Assembly (NCBI GenBank): GCA_045638525.1
Contig: JAZUBQ010000012.1
Span: 186,001 to 250,000 of the forward strand
Reading direction: 5' to 3'
From: SIG452 sp045638525
Lineage (GTDB): Bacteria > Bacillota > Clostridia > UMGS1840
Length of the DNA: 64,000 bases
Position 1 is the stretch's first letter. Each line of letters opens with the position of its first letter. Below the pieces are notes generated by a model that was not told where the DNA came from, made no database searches, and saw nothing but the letters and a program-made list of their open reading frames with translations. Made by a program: the position numbers and the translations under genes. Positions 1 through 9,264 of the stretch are shown here, one piece after another.

Positions 1-1
1 C

Positions 2-1573
2 ATAAATTATTACAAGCTGAAAATCAATGGTGCTCCTTTTTTACCAAGCGATTTCACTTTTTTTGCAACGGCTGATAAAATCCTTCAGTTCGCCTTGCCT
101 CAAATTGAGATTACCAACTATATTTTTTATATTGTGCTTTATCTGTTGGCTACTGTAATTTTGATTATTGCAGAAAAATATCTGGTAAAAAATAAAAAAA
201 TACAAATCAGTGCATTGGCATTAGGGTTAACCACCACTTTACTTCTGTTTTCGCCACCCACGCACAATTTCATCGGCAAATTAGGCTATCACGGCACTGC
301 TTCTTCAGAAGATTTAATTTTGGAACATGGTATTGTGGCGGGGTTGTATTCTGCTGTTACCAGCATCCCAAACACCGGCGACTCTGCCCTTAGCAAAGAG
401 AAAATATATGAAATTGTTAACGCAAGTAAAAAAGACGAACAAATCACGATAAAACCAACTGTAATTTTTGTAATGTCTGAAAGTTTTTTTGATACCAACA
501 GATTACAAAACGTCAGTTTTTCAGAAGACCCGATCAAAAACTTCCATACACTACAAAAACAATATTCCTCCGGGGATTTTATCTCCAGCACCTATTCCGG
601 AGGTACCGGCAATGTTGAATTTGAGTTCCTGACAGGAATGTGCAGATATTTTTTAAATCCGGATGATTCGTTTGACAATATGTCCGATGAAACATATCGC
701 CGTATCCCCTCCATCAGCGATGTATTTAAAACTTACGGCTATAGTACAAAATTTGTCCACTCCCATGATAACTCCTTCTTTAACCGGGTAAATATTTATA
801 AAAATTTCAACTTTGATGAAGTAGTCTTTGCTGAAAATTTCAAAACAGAAAAAGAATACAGCGGTGGATATATTTCAGACAAATCTTTCACCAATGAAAT
901 CATCTCCATGTACGAATCAACAACACAAAAACCGCTGATGCTGTATGCAATTTCAATGGAAAATCATCAACCATACGTTGAAAACAAGTATGACACAACA
1001 AGCGGAATCCAGATTACATCAGAACTGTTAAACGATTCTGATAAAAACACGTTGGATACCTATCTTCACGGGTTAACAAATGCTGATAAAGCCTTAGGTC
1101 AGCTGATAGACTATTTTTCCAATGTAACAGAGCCGGTAATGATTGTTTTTTGGGGAGATCATCTGCCAAATTTGAATCTGCCGGAAAACACGAATATTTA
1201 TCAAAAATTAAACAATATTTCCAACGCAAACAACTATGAATGGAGAGGCAAAGACCTGTTAAAAATGCTGACTACCGACTATGTCATCTGGGATAATTTC
1301 AATTTAGAAAAAAAAGACCAAACCATCGGCTCAGCTATGCTTGGTATTGAAATCATGCATCGTTTGGGATTTGAAATGCCTCCTTATTTTAACTGGTTGT
1401 CCGAATCGGTAAAAGATAACTATCTGGTATATCGATCCAGAGTGTTTGCTTCAAAAGATGAAGTGAGTGACGCCGTTCCAACACAATATCAGAATATGAT
1501 AAATGATTATTCTATGATTGTCCGGGATATTGTATATGGCGAAAGCACTATCTTTGGTGTTCCCAATCGCTAA
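2..1573 (+). CDS. LTA synthase family / sulfatase-fold membrane phosphotransferase (5' partial)
   Basis: The reading frame is open to the left edge, so the gene begins outside the window; about 31 codons precede the first possible start (TTG at 95). A hydrophobic segment (YIFYIVLYLLATVILII) precedes an extracellular sulfatase-like domain. Alkaline-phosphatase-superfamily landmarks are visible: VMSESFFD (metal-binding Glu), SGGTGNVEFEFLTG with the likely catalytic Thr, ENHQPY, and WGDHLPN (metal-binding Asp/His). LtaS-type enzymes transfer glycerol phosphate from phosphatidylglycerol outside the membrane; related clostridial proteins may modify other glycans with phosphoglycerol, so the exact acceptor is unknown. 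It is convergent with spoIVA and they share a terminator hairpin. Confidence 0.88.
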   Translation: MNYYKLKINGAPFLPSDFTFFATADKILQFALPQIEITNYIFYIVLYLLATVILIIAEKYLVKNKKIQISALALGLTTTLLLFSPPTHNFIGKLGYHGTASSEDLILEHGIVAGLYSAVTSIPNTGDSALSKEKIYEIVNASKKDEQITIKPTVIFVMSESFFDTNRLQNVSFSEDPIKNFHTLQKQYSSGDFISSTYSGGTGNVEFEFLTGMCRYFLNPDDSFDNMSDETYRRIPSISDVFKTYGYSTKFVHSHDNSFFNRVNIYKNFNFDEVVFAENFKTEKEYSGGYISDKSFTNEIISMYESTTQKPLMLYAISMENHQPYVENKYDTTSGIQITSELLNDSDKNTLDTYLHGLTNADKALGQLIDYFSNVTEPVMIVFWGDHLPNLNLPENTNIYQKLNNISNANNYEWRGKDLLKMLTTDYVIWDNFNLEKKDQTIGSAMLGIEIMHRLGFEMPPYFNWLSESVKDNYLVYRSRVFASKDEVSDAVPTQYQNMINDYSMIVRDIVYGESTIFGVPNR

Positions 1574-1587
1574 ATCCAAAATACATA

Positions 1588-1628
1588 AAAATCACATGAG
1601 GATTTATAAAGTCCTCATGTGATTTTTT
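1588..1628. terminator. Bidirectional intrinsic terminator between the LTA-synthase-like gene and spoIVA
   Basis: A 15-bp stem (left arm 1588-1602, right arm 1612-1627) with a 9-nt loop has A-rich and T-rich flanks on opposite sides, so it can end both convergent transcripts. The spoIVA stop codon (1630-1632) lies directly beside it. Confidence 0.85.
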
Positions 1629-1629
1629 A

Positions 1630-3099
1630 TTACAGTATAATACAGATTAGTCCCCCGCTGCCTTCGTTGATGATTTTCGTAAGAGTTTCACGGAGTTTTC
1701 CACGGGCGTCTTCGGGCATACGGGATAATTTTGTTTGTAACCCTTCATTAATCAGTTCGTGTAAAGACTTGCCGAAAATATTGGATTCCCAAATTTTCTT
1801 CGGGTCCTCTTCGTAGTCAGATAACAAATATTTCACCAAGTCCTCCGACTGTTTTTCAGTTCCCACAATCGGACTGACCTCGGTCTGAATATCCGCCCGA
1901 ATCATATGGATAGATGGTGCAGATGCTTTTAATGATACGCCATATTTATTTCCCTGTCGAATGATTTCCGGTTCTTCTAAAGTCAGCTCCTCAATTTCAG
2001 GCGATACGATGCCATAGCCTTTTTCTTTGACTTCATTCAAAGCAAACTCTAATCTGTCGTACTTAGATTTTGCTTGAGAGAGCTCCCGTAACACTGACAT
2101 CAGAGCATCATCGGAATCAATCTGAATTCCGGTAGTTTCAGAAATTGCTTCATAAAAGAGATGTTCTCCGATATCAAACGCTACATTCACTGTTCCTGCT
2201 CCCGGTAAAATAGATGCAACTGAAATTTTTTCAATAAAATTTTCGGGTTGTACCAACTTACAAGCATCCACCACATTACGAACTGATTTTGCATCTTTCA
2301 TCAGTTTTGATACAGTCTGAATGACGCTTTGTTTAATTTCATGGTCGCCATCTAACGAACGAATCCATTTGGGGAACATAAATCCAACTTCCGAAATTGG
2401 AAATTCATACAATACGGTTTTTAACAAAGCCAAAAGTTCTTCTTTGGTAATTTCCGCACAGTTGGCACAAACTACGGGAACGCCATATTCTTTTGCCAAT
2501 TCATCACACAATCTACAAGAAGCTTCCTCTTTGGGATTTTTTGAATTTAAAACCACAACAAATGGTTTTTGAAGTTCTTTTAACTCCTTTACAGCCCGTC
2601 GCTCAGCATCTACATAATTATGACGTTCGATATCCGTAACTGTTCCGTCTGTGGTAATCAAAAGTCCGATGGTAGAATGTTCACAGATCACTTTTTTGGT
2701 TCCGATTTCCGCCGCTTCCACAAATGGAATTTCCTGCTCAAACCAAGGTGTTTTCACCATACGCTCGTTGCCATCTTCTTCGTACCCCAATGAATCGGGA
2801 ATCACATACCCCACACAGTCAATCATTTTCACCTTAGCACTACCATGATCTTCAAAATCCACTAAAGCCGCCTCATTGGGAATAAACTTCGGTTCGGTAG
2901 TCATAATGGTCTTCCCTTGCGCTGACTGAGGAAGCTCATCGGTCAGTCTCTCTTTTTCATAAGTATTTTTCATATTGGGCAACACCATCAAATCCATAAA
3001 ACGCTTGATAAATGTGGATTTCCCCGTTCTGACAGGTCCAACCACCCCGATATAAATATCACCGTTTGTGCGTTTCGCAATGTCTTTTAATACGTTCAT
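1630..3099 (-). CDS. spoIVA: Stage IV sporulation protein A (spore coat morphogenetic ATPase)
   Basis: SpoIVA hydrolyses ATP to polymerise on the forespore surface and forms the basement layer of the spore coat; it is made in the mother cell. The 489-residue length matches the usual ~492. The N-terminal P-loop GPVRTGKS (residues 21-28) follows the family opening MNVLKDIAKRTNGDIYIG, and the protein has the family C-terminus ending in a hydrophobic tail (GGLICIIL). A GGAGGAAT Shine-Dalgarno precedes the ATG. The gene stands alone between a convergent LTA-synthase-like gene and a divergent secreted peptidase. Its presence indicates an endospore former. Confidence 0.97.
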   Translation of the reverse strand: MNVLKDIAKRTNGDIYIGVVGPVRTGKSTFIKRFMDLMVLPNMKNTYEKERLTDELPQSAQGKTIMTTEPKFIPNEAALVDFEDHGSAKVKMIDCVGYVIPDSLGYEEDGNERMVKTPWFEQEIPFVEAAEIGTKKVICEHSTIGLLITTDGTVTDIERHNYVDAERRAVKELKELQKPFVVVLNSKNPKEEASCRLCDELAKEYGVPVVCANCAEITKEELLALLKTVLYEFPISEVGFMFPKWIRSLDGDHEIKQSVIQTVSKLMKDAKSVRNVVDACKLVQPENFIEKISVASILPGAGTVNVAFDIGEHLFYEAISETTGIQIDSDDALMSVLRELSQAKSKYDRLEFALNEVKEKGYGIVSPEIEELTLEEPEIIRQGNKYGVSLKASAPSIHMIRADIQTEVSPIVGTEKQSEDLVKYLLSDYEEDPKKIWESNIFGKSLHELINEGLQTKLSRMPEDARGKLRETLTKIINEGSGGLICIIL

Positions 3100-3135
3100 A
3101 AAATATTCCTCCGTTTTTGATTTTTCATTGGTACT

Positions 3136-3163
3136 ATCTATATGAACGAAAGAAAAATTTATG
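3136..3163 (-). promoter_or_regulatory. Possible sigma-E-type promoter for spoIVA
   Basis: On the minus strand, CATATAGAT (3136-3144) preceded by an ATAAATT-like element (3156-3163) loosely resembles the mother-cell sigma-E consensus (ATAnTT / CATAnAnT). The match is weak; the main support is that spoIVA is a known sigma-E gene in Bacillus subtilis. Confidence 0.25.
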
Positions 3164-3196
3164 TTTCCTGTTTTTTACATTTTTTGGAAGAATTTG

Positions 3197-3225
3197 TTTA
3201 CAAATCATTTTGTGTGTGATAAAAT
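3197..3225 (+). promoter_or_regulatory. Sigma-A promoter with extended -10 for the M23 surface protein gene
   Basis: TTTACA (3197-3202), a 17-bp spacer, and TAAAAT (3220-3225) preceded by TG at 3217-3218. The AGGAGGAAT Shine-Dalgarno and the ATG at 3262 follow. The arrangement is nearly the same as the promoter at 9194. Confidence 0.75.
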
Positions 3226-3261
3226 GAATTTGTAAATTTATTTTTTTAGGAGGAATGAAAA

Positions 3262-6200
3262 ATGACAAATCGAATTTTAAGCATGGTCTTGGTATTCGTT
3301 TTAGTTTGTTGCAACGGAATCATTGCACTTACCGCAAATGCCGCTACCATAGCAACTGTATTCACATTCACCGCTTCTGAAGTGGATGAAAACGGAAGGT
3401 TTTCCCTCACCTTCAACTCTCCCGTAGAACTTTTTGGTGTAACATTGGCAATTGAATATGACAATTCCAAAGTAGTGCCAATCAATGCCGAGGGCAGTTC
3501 GATCATCATAAATTCTTCCGGAACAAATTTCACGATTGATAAACTACCGAATGATTGGGTACAGTCAGCTCAAAGTGCTAAAGCTTATTCCGATTATATT
3601 ATCATCAAAACAAGTGGAAGTTCCACAGAACCAGAGAATTACGCATATGGTGACTTATATCGAATTCACTTCCAAACACTTCCCGGAACATCCATCCAAA
3701 CAAATCCCTTCCAATTAAAAAATAGTGCTCTGTATCACGGTGGAATACACGCTGTTTATTCAAGTTACCTCACCTATGGAATCCGCGAAGGTACCGCTGC
3801 TGTACGGTGGGATATCGATGCTTTAACAGTGGGTAACACAACTGTACCGGAAGTTATTTCTGCGGAAGCATCTCCTAATACTTTGCTTGTGGGTAACACT
3901 ACAACATTTACTGTAAAAACAAATACAAAAGCAACGAAACTTATTATGTACACAGAAACGGGTGCAATTGCAGACGAATGGAGCGACAGTTCCTATTATA
4001 CCGATAATGGTAATGAACGCATCTGGACTATCGAGCGTGAAATTTATTCTGCAGGAAAAAGATTTTTAACATTTAAAGCGTCTGACGGCGAGAATGTTAA
4101 CGATCTTTCAACCGCAACAGTAACCCTACAAGTAACATCTGAGGGTAAAACAATGCAAACAACGCTTACCTCTCAGAAAAATGTTACCATAACAATTGGC
4201 GAATCCTATTACGCTACATGGAAAACAGATATCACCACCCAAAGTTATAACTTATTGATTTATTATAACGGTAATTTGATTCGTACCATTAAAAATTACC
4301 GTTATCAATCCTATACCCTCACCCCTGCTATGCTGTCCAATCAGGGCGAATATGCAATAGAAGTTATCCCCTATTATCCCGGTTATGATGCAATCGGAGA
4401 TACCGCAACTATAACAGTTTCACCATCAGAAATCTCGACTACTGTTATAAAAAACATTGATTCAACTTCGGAAGTTGTTTGTAACGTTGATAATTTTGAA
4501 TGTACAGTAACAACAAATGCAAATACTAATAAAGTTGTATTGGAATATGAACTTGGAAATCGTAGTGAACTGACTCTTGCATCTTCCACCACAACAGAAA
4601 AAACGTGGAAACTTTCAAAAAAATTAAACTATATCGGCAAAAGAAAGCTGACCGTCAGAGCCTTGGATTCAAACGGTATTGAAACAGCTCCGTCATTCGT
4701 TAATGTTGATGTAATACCCGAAAATATTAACTGGAACTTATCATATGACGAGGCAAGTGGCGAATTAACCGTTAACACTTCTGACGTAATTTCTTCAAAA
4801 TTAGCCGGCGCATACGCAAAACTTGTTGTATATAAAAGCGGAAGCAATAAAAATCTGCTTGAAAATTCCGGCGAATTAGCATTAATCAATAAAGGGAATG
4901 CAAAAGGAAGAACTTGGAATGTTTTCACAGACTTAAATTTGACATCCGGCGAAACCTATACCTTTGCTATAAGTTATTTAAGTACCTATGCACAAAAATA
5001 TAATTGCGCTGCAATTATAAAAACAATCGGCACAAAAACGATTTCAGATACAGAGGAAGAATTACCTGAAATTTATAGTATTGATATGGAAATTGATGAT
5101 ACCAGCGAAGTTAGTTTGATGTCTTCAACAGAAGTTGATTCAGGAGAAGTCAGCTTAACAATTGGTGATTCTGCAAAATTTATCATTGCAACAAATCAAT
5201 CAGTCAATGAAGTTTTTATGATTGATGCCAATAATTCAGATAACAAAAATGCTCTTATTAAGTTGAATGCCACCTCCAAGACTTTAGGAATAATAAAAGT
5301 ATGGGTAGTGAATCATAAATTTACAAGTTTACACGATAAGAGACCAATTAAGTTTGTAGCCCAAGATACAGCTGGAAATTATTCCGGTGTTTTAGCGTAT
5401 AAAAATAAACTCTCTGTAGGTTTTCCCGGTGGTGCGTGGGATGGAGTGTTTTTAAATTGGGATGACGGTGATTATTTAAGAATTACACAAGATGAATCAA
5501 TAAAAGAGTATAATTCTAATAATAAATATTATTTATGGATAAGAAAAGCTGGCACTACAGATGATTATGTTTGTTATCACAATAGAGAAGAAATCAGAGT
5601 GCCATTAGTAAGACAAAATGAAAACGGATGCATCAGTCACACATTTGATATTGAAAACGATTTGCCAATGCTTGAGGCAAATACTGTCTATGAATATGGT
5701 ATTAGTGGAAAATCTACATACTGCGATGGCATGGATGTCGCAACAGTAGATTACACAATTAATAATGGTGATACTCCAAAAACATTTACGACATCTGAAC
5801 TAAATCATAATAAAAAAATCATTATAAAATACATAAAAAATCCCAAGGAAGGATTATTTGTATATAGAAGCCCTTATCAAAGTGTAGTTAATCGTGCAAA
5901 AGATAGAGACGGTAATGACATATGGCTGAAAGATGTATCGAGTGTTGAGTGTGACTACGAGAGTTCATATGCAGAATTCTATGATAAAACTGAATTTGAA
6001 AAAAATGTATGGGTGAGAATTAAATGTGAAAACTATGTAAATGGGGTTAAATACGATACTGCATATATAAAAAAAGAATTTTTAAGTGATAATCCATATA
6101 TGATTTGGCCTACAGATAACGACATTAGTCGTATATCTAGTAATTATGGTATGCGTATGCATCCTACCAAAAATGTTTATAAAAAGCATACCGGTATTGA

Positions 6201-7761
6201 TATTATTGGTTCTAATGGTGTAGCGTGCAACGGAAGAAATATATACGCTGCTGCTTCCGGGAATGTAGTTACTTGCAATTATGATCCATCTTATGGTAAT
6301 GAGGTTATTATTGATCATGGAAATGGCTACTATACCCTATATGGACATATGAGCAAAATCATAGCAAAAAAAGGGTTTGTTAATACGGGTGACATAATAG
6401 GTAAAATAGGGTCTACAGGCGGATCTTCTACGGGACCTCACTTACATTTTGAGGTACGGAAGGATAAAAATAAATATGGAAATGATGTTGATCCATTACA
6501 GTATATTAGAACAGATGGGCAAAACAACTATTATACACCTGTGCCAATAAATTCAATAGAACTTATGTCGGTTGAAGCTCAACTGACGTATGAAATTGTG
6601 TTGTACAATAAATACGGTGAAATAATAACTACTATTTCTGCTGCTTCTGATAATACAAGTTTCATTAATATACCATATTCAACAGAATACATATCTTTTA
6701 TTGCTATACCGAACAATATTGATAGTTCTGCTGTTGTGAGTTACAATGGAACGATTATAGAAGGAACTGAAACTTTTGCAATTTCAAAAGAAGTATCCAA
6801 CGTAATTGACGTTGTGTATGTAGATGGTGAAACTAATGAGCAAACGGCCTATGCAGTTGAGTTAACAAGAGAAGATGCAAAAACAGAAAACTTCTTAACT
6901 TTTGTTGCAATTGCAGATAATGAGCGTGAAAGCGGTGGAGATGTTCCTTGTTATAATGTTGATATATCCGATAATATGACAATTACTCTGCCCAAGAGCA
7001 TTTCAGAAATTGGACTCACTTTAGAAACAGATAATCCGTATGCTTCAACTCGTGTATTTAAAAACGGTCATTACTGGATTGACAAAGACGTAATATTGCT
7101 TGATGACACAACAAATGAATTAACAATCATCGTTGAAAATGAATTAGGTGATGAAAAAGAATATACACTAACTATCAACAAAAAAAGCGAATATGAAAGC
7201 GATACAACGCTGGAAACACTTAACATTTTTGCTTATGACGGTGCTGATGAATACATAGATGTATATACATTTGATTCAACCGTAAACGAAATTAAAGGTT
7301 TGTCTGAAAATGCTGAAACAATTATTATAAATGCATCAGCAACATCAGATTTTGCAGCTGTTACATATTACATTAACGGAGAAGAAACAATTTTTGATAA
7401 ACCAATTTCATTGTCAAGCGGTTTTGTTTTAACTGTCAGAGTTACAGCAGAGAATGGAACATATAAAGACTATACCTATGTAATTCCCCCTGCCCCGCTT
7501 ACAAAAACAACATTTGAAAACACTGCAACTCATCACAAATTCCATGTTACCTTTGAAGAAGCAACGAAAGATGCAACAATCTATGCCGCAATTTATGATG
7601 AAAATGACAAATTGCTTGGGGTACAGTCAAAACTTTGTGATGGTGATGACGACTACAACATGGAGGTTCCGTTAAATGCCGACACAAAAAAAGCGAAAAT
7701 ATTTGTATGGAAAAACAACATTGAACCTCTTGGCGGAACTGAAGTTCTTAATATGAAATAA
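3262..7761 (+). CDS. Large secreted multidomain M23 metallopeptidase (lysostaphin/gametolysin type)
   Basis: This 1499-residue protein starts with a Sec signal peptide (hydrophobic core ILSMVLVFVLVCCNGIIAL, likely cleavage after NAA near residue 29). Residues ~30-175 resemble a cohesin-like beta sandwich. A long series of Ig-like beta repeats follows. Residues ~955-1090 form an M23 endopeptidase domain with Zn ligands H976 and D980 (HTGID) and HLHFE (H1060, H1062), plus YGHMSK. The C-terminal ~250 residues hold at least two cadherin-like beta-sandwich repeats (one ends in EYTLTINKK). M23 enzymes cut peptide cross-bridges of peptidoglycan, so a role in wall remodelling or lysis of other bacteria is inferred. 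No sortase or SLH anchor is visible. A lipoprotein gene follows 67 bp downstream. Confidence 0.85.
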   Translation: MTNRILSMVLVFVLVCCNGIIALTANAATIATVFTFTASEVDENGRFSLTFNSPVELFGVTLAIEYDNSKVVPINAEGSSIIINSSGTNFTIDKLPNDWVQSAQSAKAYSDYIIIKTSGSSTEPENYAYGDLYRIHFQTLPGTSIQTNPFQLKNSALYHGGIHAVYSSYLTYGIREGTAAVRWDIDALTVGNTTVPEVISAEASPNTLLVGNTTTFTVKTNTKATKLIMYTETGAIADEWSDSSYYTDNGNERIWTIEREIYSAGKRFLTFKASDGENVNDLSTATVTLQVTSEGKTMQTTLTSQKNVTITIGESYYATWKTDITTQSYNLLIYYNGNLIRTIKNYRYQSYTLTPAMLSNQGEYAIEVIPYYPGYDAIGDTATITVSPSEISTTVIKNIDSTSEVVCNVDNFECTVTTNANTNKVVLEYELGNRSELTLASSTTTEKTWKLSKKLNYIGKRKLTVRALDSNGIETAPSFVNVDVIPENINWNLSYDEASGELTVNTSDVISSKLAGAYAKLVVYKSGSNKNLLENSGELALINKGNAKGRTWNVFTDLNLTSGETYTFAISYLSTYAQKYNCAAIIKTIGTKTISDTEEELPEIYSIDMEIDDTSEVSLMSSTEVDSGEVSLTIGDSAKFIIATNQSVNEVFMIDANNSDNKNALIKLNATSKTLGIIKVWVVNHKFTSLHDKRPIKFVAQDTAGNYSGVLAYKNKLSVGFPGGAWDGVFLNWDDGDYLRITQDESIKEYNSNNKYYLWIRKAGTTDDYVCYHNREEIRVPLVRQNENGCISHTFDIENDLPMLEANTVYEYGISGKSTYCDGMDVATVDYTINNGDTPKTFTTSELNHNKKIIIKYIKNPKEGLFVYRSPYQSVVNRAKDRDGNDIWLKDVSSVECDYESSYAEFYDKTEFEKNVWVRIKCENYVNGVKYDTAYIKKEFLSDNPYMIWPTDNDISRISSNYGMRMHPTKNVYKKHTGIDIIGSNGVACNGRNIYAAASGNVVTCNYDPSYGNEVIIDHGNGYYTLYGHMSKIIAKKGFVNTGDIIGKIGSTGGSSTGPHLHFEVRKDKNKYGNDVDPLQYIRTDGQNNYYTPVPINSIELMSVEAQLTYEIVLYNKYGEIITTISAASDNTSFINIPYSTEYISFIAIPNNIDSSAVVSYNGTIIEGTETFAISKEVSNVIDVVYVDGETNEQTAYAVELTREDAKTENFLTFVAIADNERESGGDVPCYNVDISDNMTITLPKSISEIGLTLETDNPYASTRVFKNGHYWIDKDVILLDDTTNELTIIVENELGDEKEYTLTINKKSEYESDTTLETLNIFAYDGADEYIDVYTFDSTVNEIKGLSENAETIIINASATSDFAAVTYYINGEETIFDKPISLSSGFVLTVRVTAENGTYKDYTYVIPPAPLTKTTFENTATHHKFHVTFEEATKDATIYAAIYDENDKLLGVQSKLCDGDDDYNMEVPLNADTKKAKIFVWKNNIEPLGGTEVLNMK

Positions 7762-7837
7762 TACTATGACGGTAACATCGAACCGATAACAATAAAATGT
7801 TGAACCAAAAAACAATCTATGATGAAAGGTGAGCAAA

Positions 7838-9085
7838 ATGAACAAAAGCAAATTTTTTCGTAGTTTGGGAGTTAGCGCAATCAGCACTTGTCTGCTTACG
7901 GGAAGTCTGTTAGGATTTACCGGCTGTTCCCCTGCCACTCCCCAAAAAAGCAATCAGGAGGATACTGAAAAACAGCCTGCGGTAGTAGAAACGATTGACT
8001 ATGAAACACCGTATCTGGAATATATCGAAAGTCAGTATGAATATTTTAACAGAGGGATATTACTTTGTGATTTAAACGACGATAACGTTCCGGAGCTGTT
8101 TTCCATTGCTTATGATACAGAAGGCGACAAACTGATGTATCACCAATTACAAGAAGACGGTACTGTGATTGCGAAAGAAGATATCGCAACTTACATAGAC
8201 AGTATGCAGTTTGTTGATCCCTCAACTTTTTTTGAAACTCCCAGACTGTTTTTTGGGATTTATAAAAACAAAACAACTGCTCAGAAAGCATTGATTAACT
8301 CTAATATCGGATATGAAAATCGAGATGTTTTTGATGTCATCACTTTTGAAGGAGACAGTGTTGTATTGAAATCAGAAGGTGTAACTGATCTTAGCACAGT
8401 TGACAAAAAAAGAGATGAAATCATGTCTTGTTATGAGGTTTCTGAAAAAACTTATGAACTTAGTTATCTTTTAAGAGGCGAGTTCGGTGGAGAACATGGC
8501 AATAACCCGGTTGCCGGTATGCAGGAAGCGATTGAACAATTCAAAGAAAAACAAACTCCCGAATATGCTTCTGCTGTTGACGGAGAATTAGAGTGTTATA
8601 TCAAAAGCATCAATTTATCCGACAACGAAATGATTTTGGTTCCTGTGGCTTATGTGACCTATGAAGCATATACCAATGCCAAAGAAGGCGAAAAATTTAT
8701 TACTATCAACGAAGACGAAATGAGCCTTCAGTATGACGAAAACTTAGCAGAAGAACAAGGAATTGCCCATTTGTTCCAAATGCCCTGGATGGACTATGCT
8801 TTTGAAATCCCAACCGAAGAATATCCGGAATCTGTTTTACAAGATTATTTTTGTAACACTCCGATGAAAGTGAAAATAAGCAAAGATTGTAAAATCAGAT
8901 ATGGTGTAACCGGAATTTATGATGAAAACGGAAATCCCACAGGATATGAAACCTTAGGCAGAAAGCCGGAATATACTGTTTCGGAGTATTTGCCCCACTA
9001 TGCTGAATATTCGATGGGTAGCTACTACAAAGCAACCATTAAAAACAACGAATTGGTATCGATTGACGTGATGTATCGTCCTTAA
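7838..9085 (+). CDS. Putative secreted lipoprotein, unknown function
   Basis: The start chosen is the ATG at 7838, because the AAAGGTGA Shine-Dalgarno overlaps a possible GTG at 7829. The 415-residue product has a lipoprotein signal peptide with an FTGC lipobox followed by a Ser/Pro-rich linker. After that comes a globular domain in which LNDDNVPELF resembles the Asp/Asn-rich calcium loop seen in FG-GAP/VCBS-type repeats. No known enzyme motif was recognised. It lies between two other secreted-protein genes on the same strand and may be co-transcribed with the M23 gene upstream. It is expected to be tethered to the outer face of the membrane. Confidence 0.75.
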   Translation: MNKSKFFRSLGVSAISTCLLTGSLLGFTGCSPATPQKSNQEDTEKQPAVVETIDYETPYLEYIESQYEYFNRGILLCDLNDDNVPELFSIAYDTEGDKLMYHQLQEDGTVIAKEDIATYIDSMQFVDPSTFFETPRLFFGIYKNKTTAQKALINSNIGYENRDVFDVITFEGDSVVLKSEGVTDLSTVDKKRDEIMSCYEVSEKTYELSYLLRGEFGGEHGNNPVAGMQEAIEQFKEKQTPEYASAVDGELECYIKSINLSDNEMILVPVAYVTYEAYTNAKEGEKFITINEDEMSLQYDENLAEEQGIAHLFQMPWMDYAFEIPTEEYPESVLQDYFCNTPMKVKISKDCKIRYGVTGIYDENGNPTGYETLGRKPEYTVSEYLPHYAEYSMGSYYKATIKNNELVSIDVMYRP

Positions 9086-9086
9086 T

Positions 9087-9132
9087 GCAAAAAAGAACGG
9101 CTGATGGTTAACATTCAGCCGTTCTTTTTTGC
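9087..9132 (+). terminator. Intrinsic terminator after the lipoprotein gene
   Basis: An 18-bp perfect inverted repeat (9087-9104 / 9115-9132) with a 10-nt loop; the stem ends in a TTTTTT run. It begins two bases after the stop codon. Confidence 0.9.
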
Positions 9133-9193
9133 ATTTCTCTTATCATTCTGATCTTTAAACACCGGATATTCCAAAATATATTTTTTAAATTTA

Positions 9194-9222
9194 TTTACAA
9201 ATTGATGCCAATGTGATATGAT
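9194..9222 (+). promoter_or_regulatory. Sigma-A promoter with extended -10 for the SLH/clan CD protein gene
   Basis: TTTACA (9194-9199), a 17-bp spacer, and TATGAT (9217-9222) preceded by TG at 9214-9215. The core and its flanks (TTTACAAAT, then GTGAT at the -10) match the promoter at 3197. Confidence 0.75.
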
Positions 9223-9264
9223 AAAATCGCTACATATAAAAACAAACGGAAAGAAGGCAAAGCA

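Noticed and set aside
6082..6318. Antisense reading frame within the M23 domain
   Set aside because: Low-complexity Asn/Ile/Thr-rich shadow of the real gene with no start signal.
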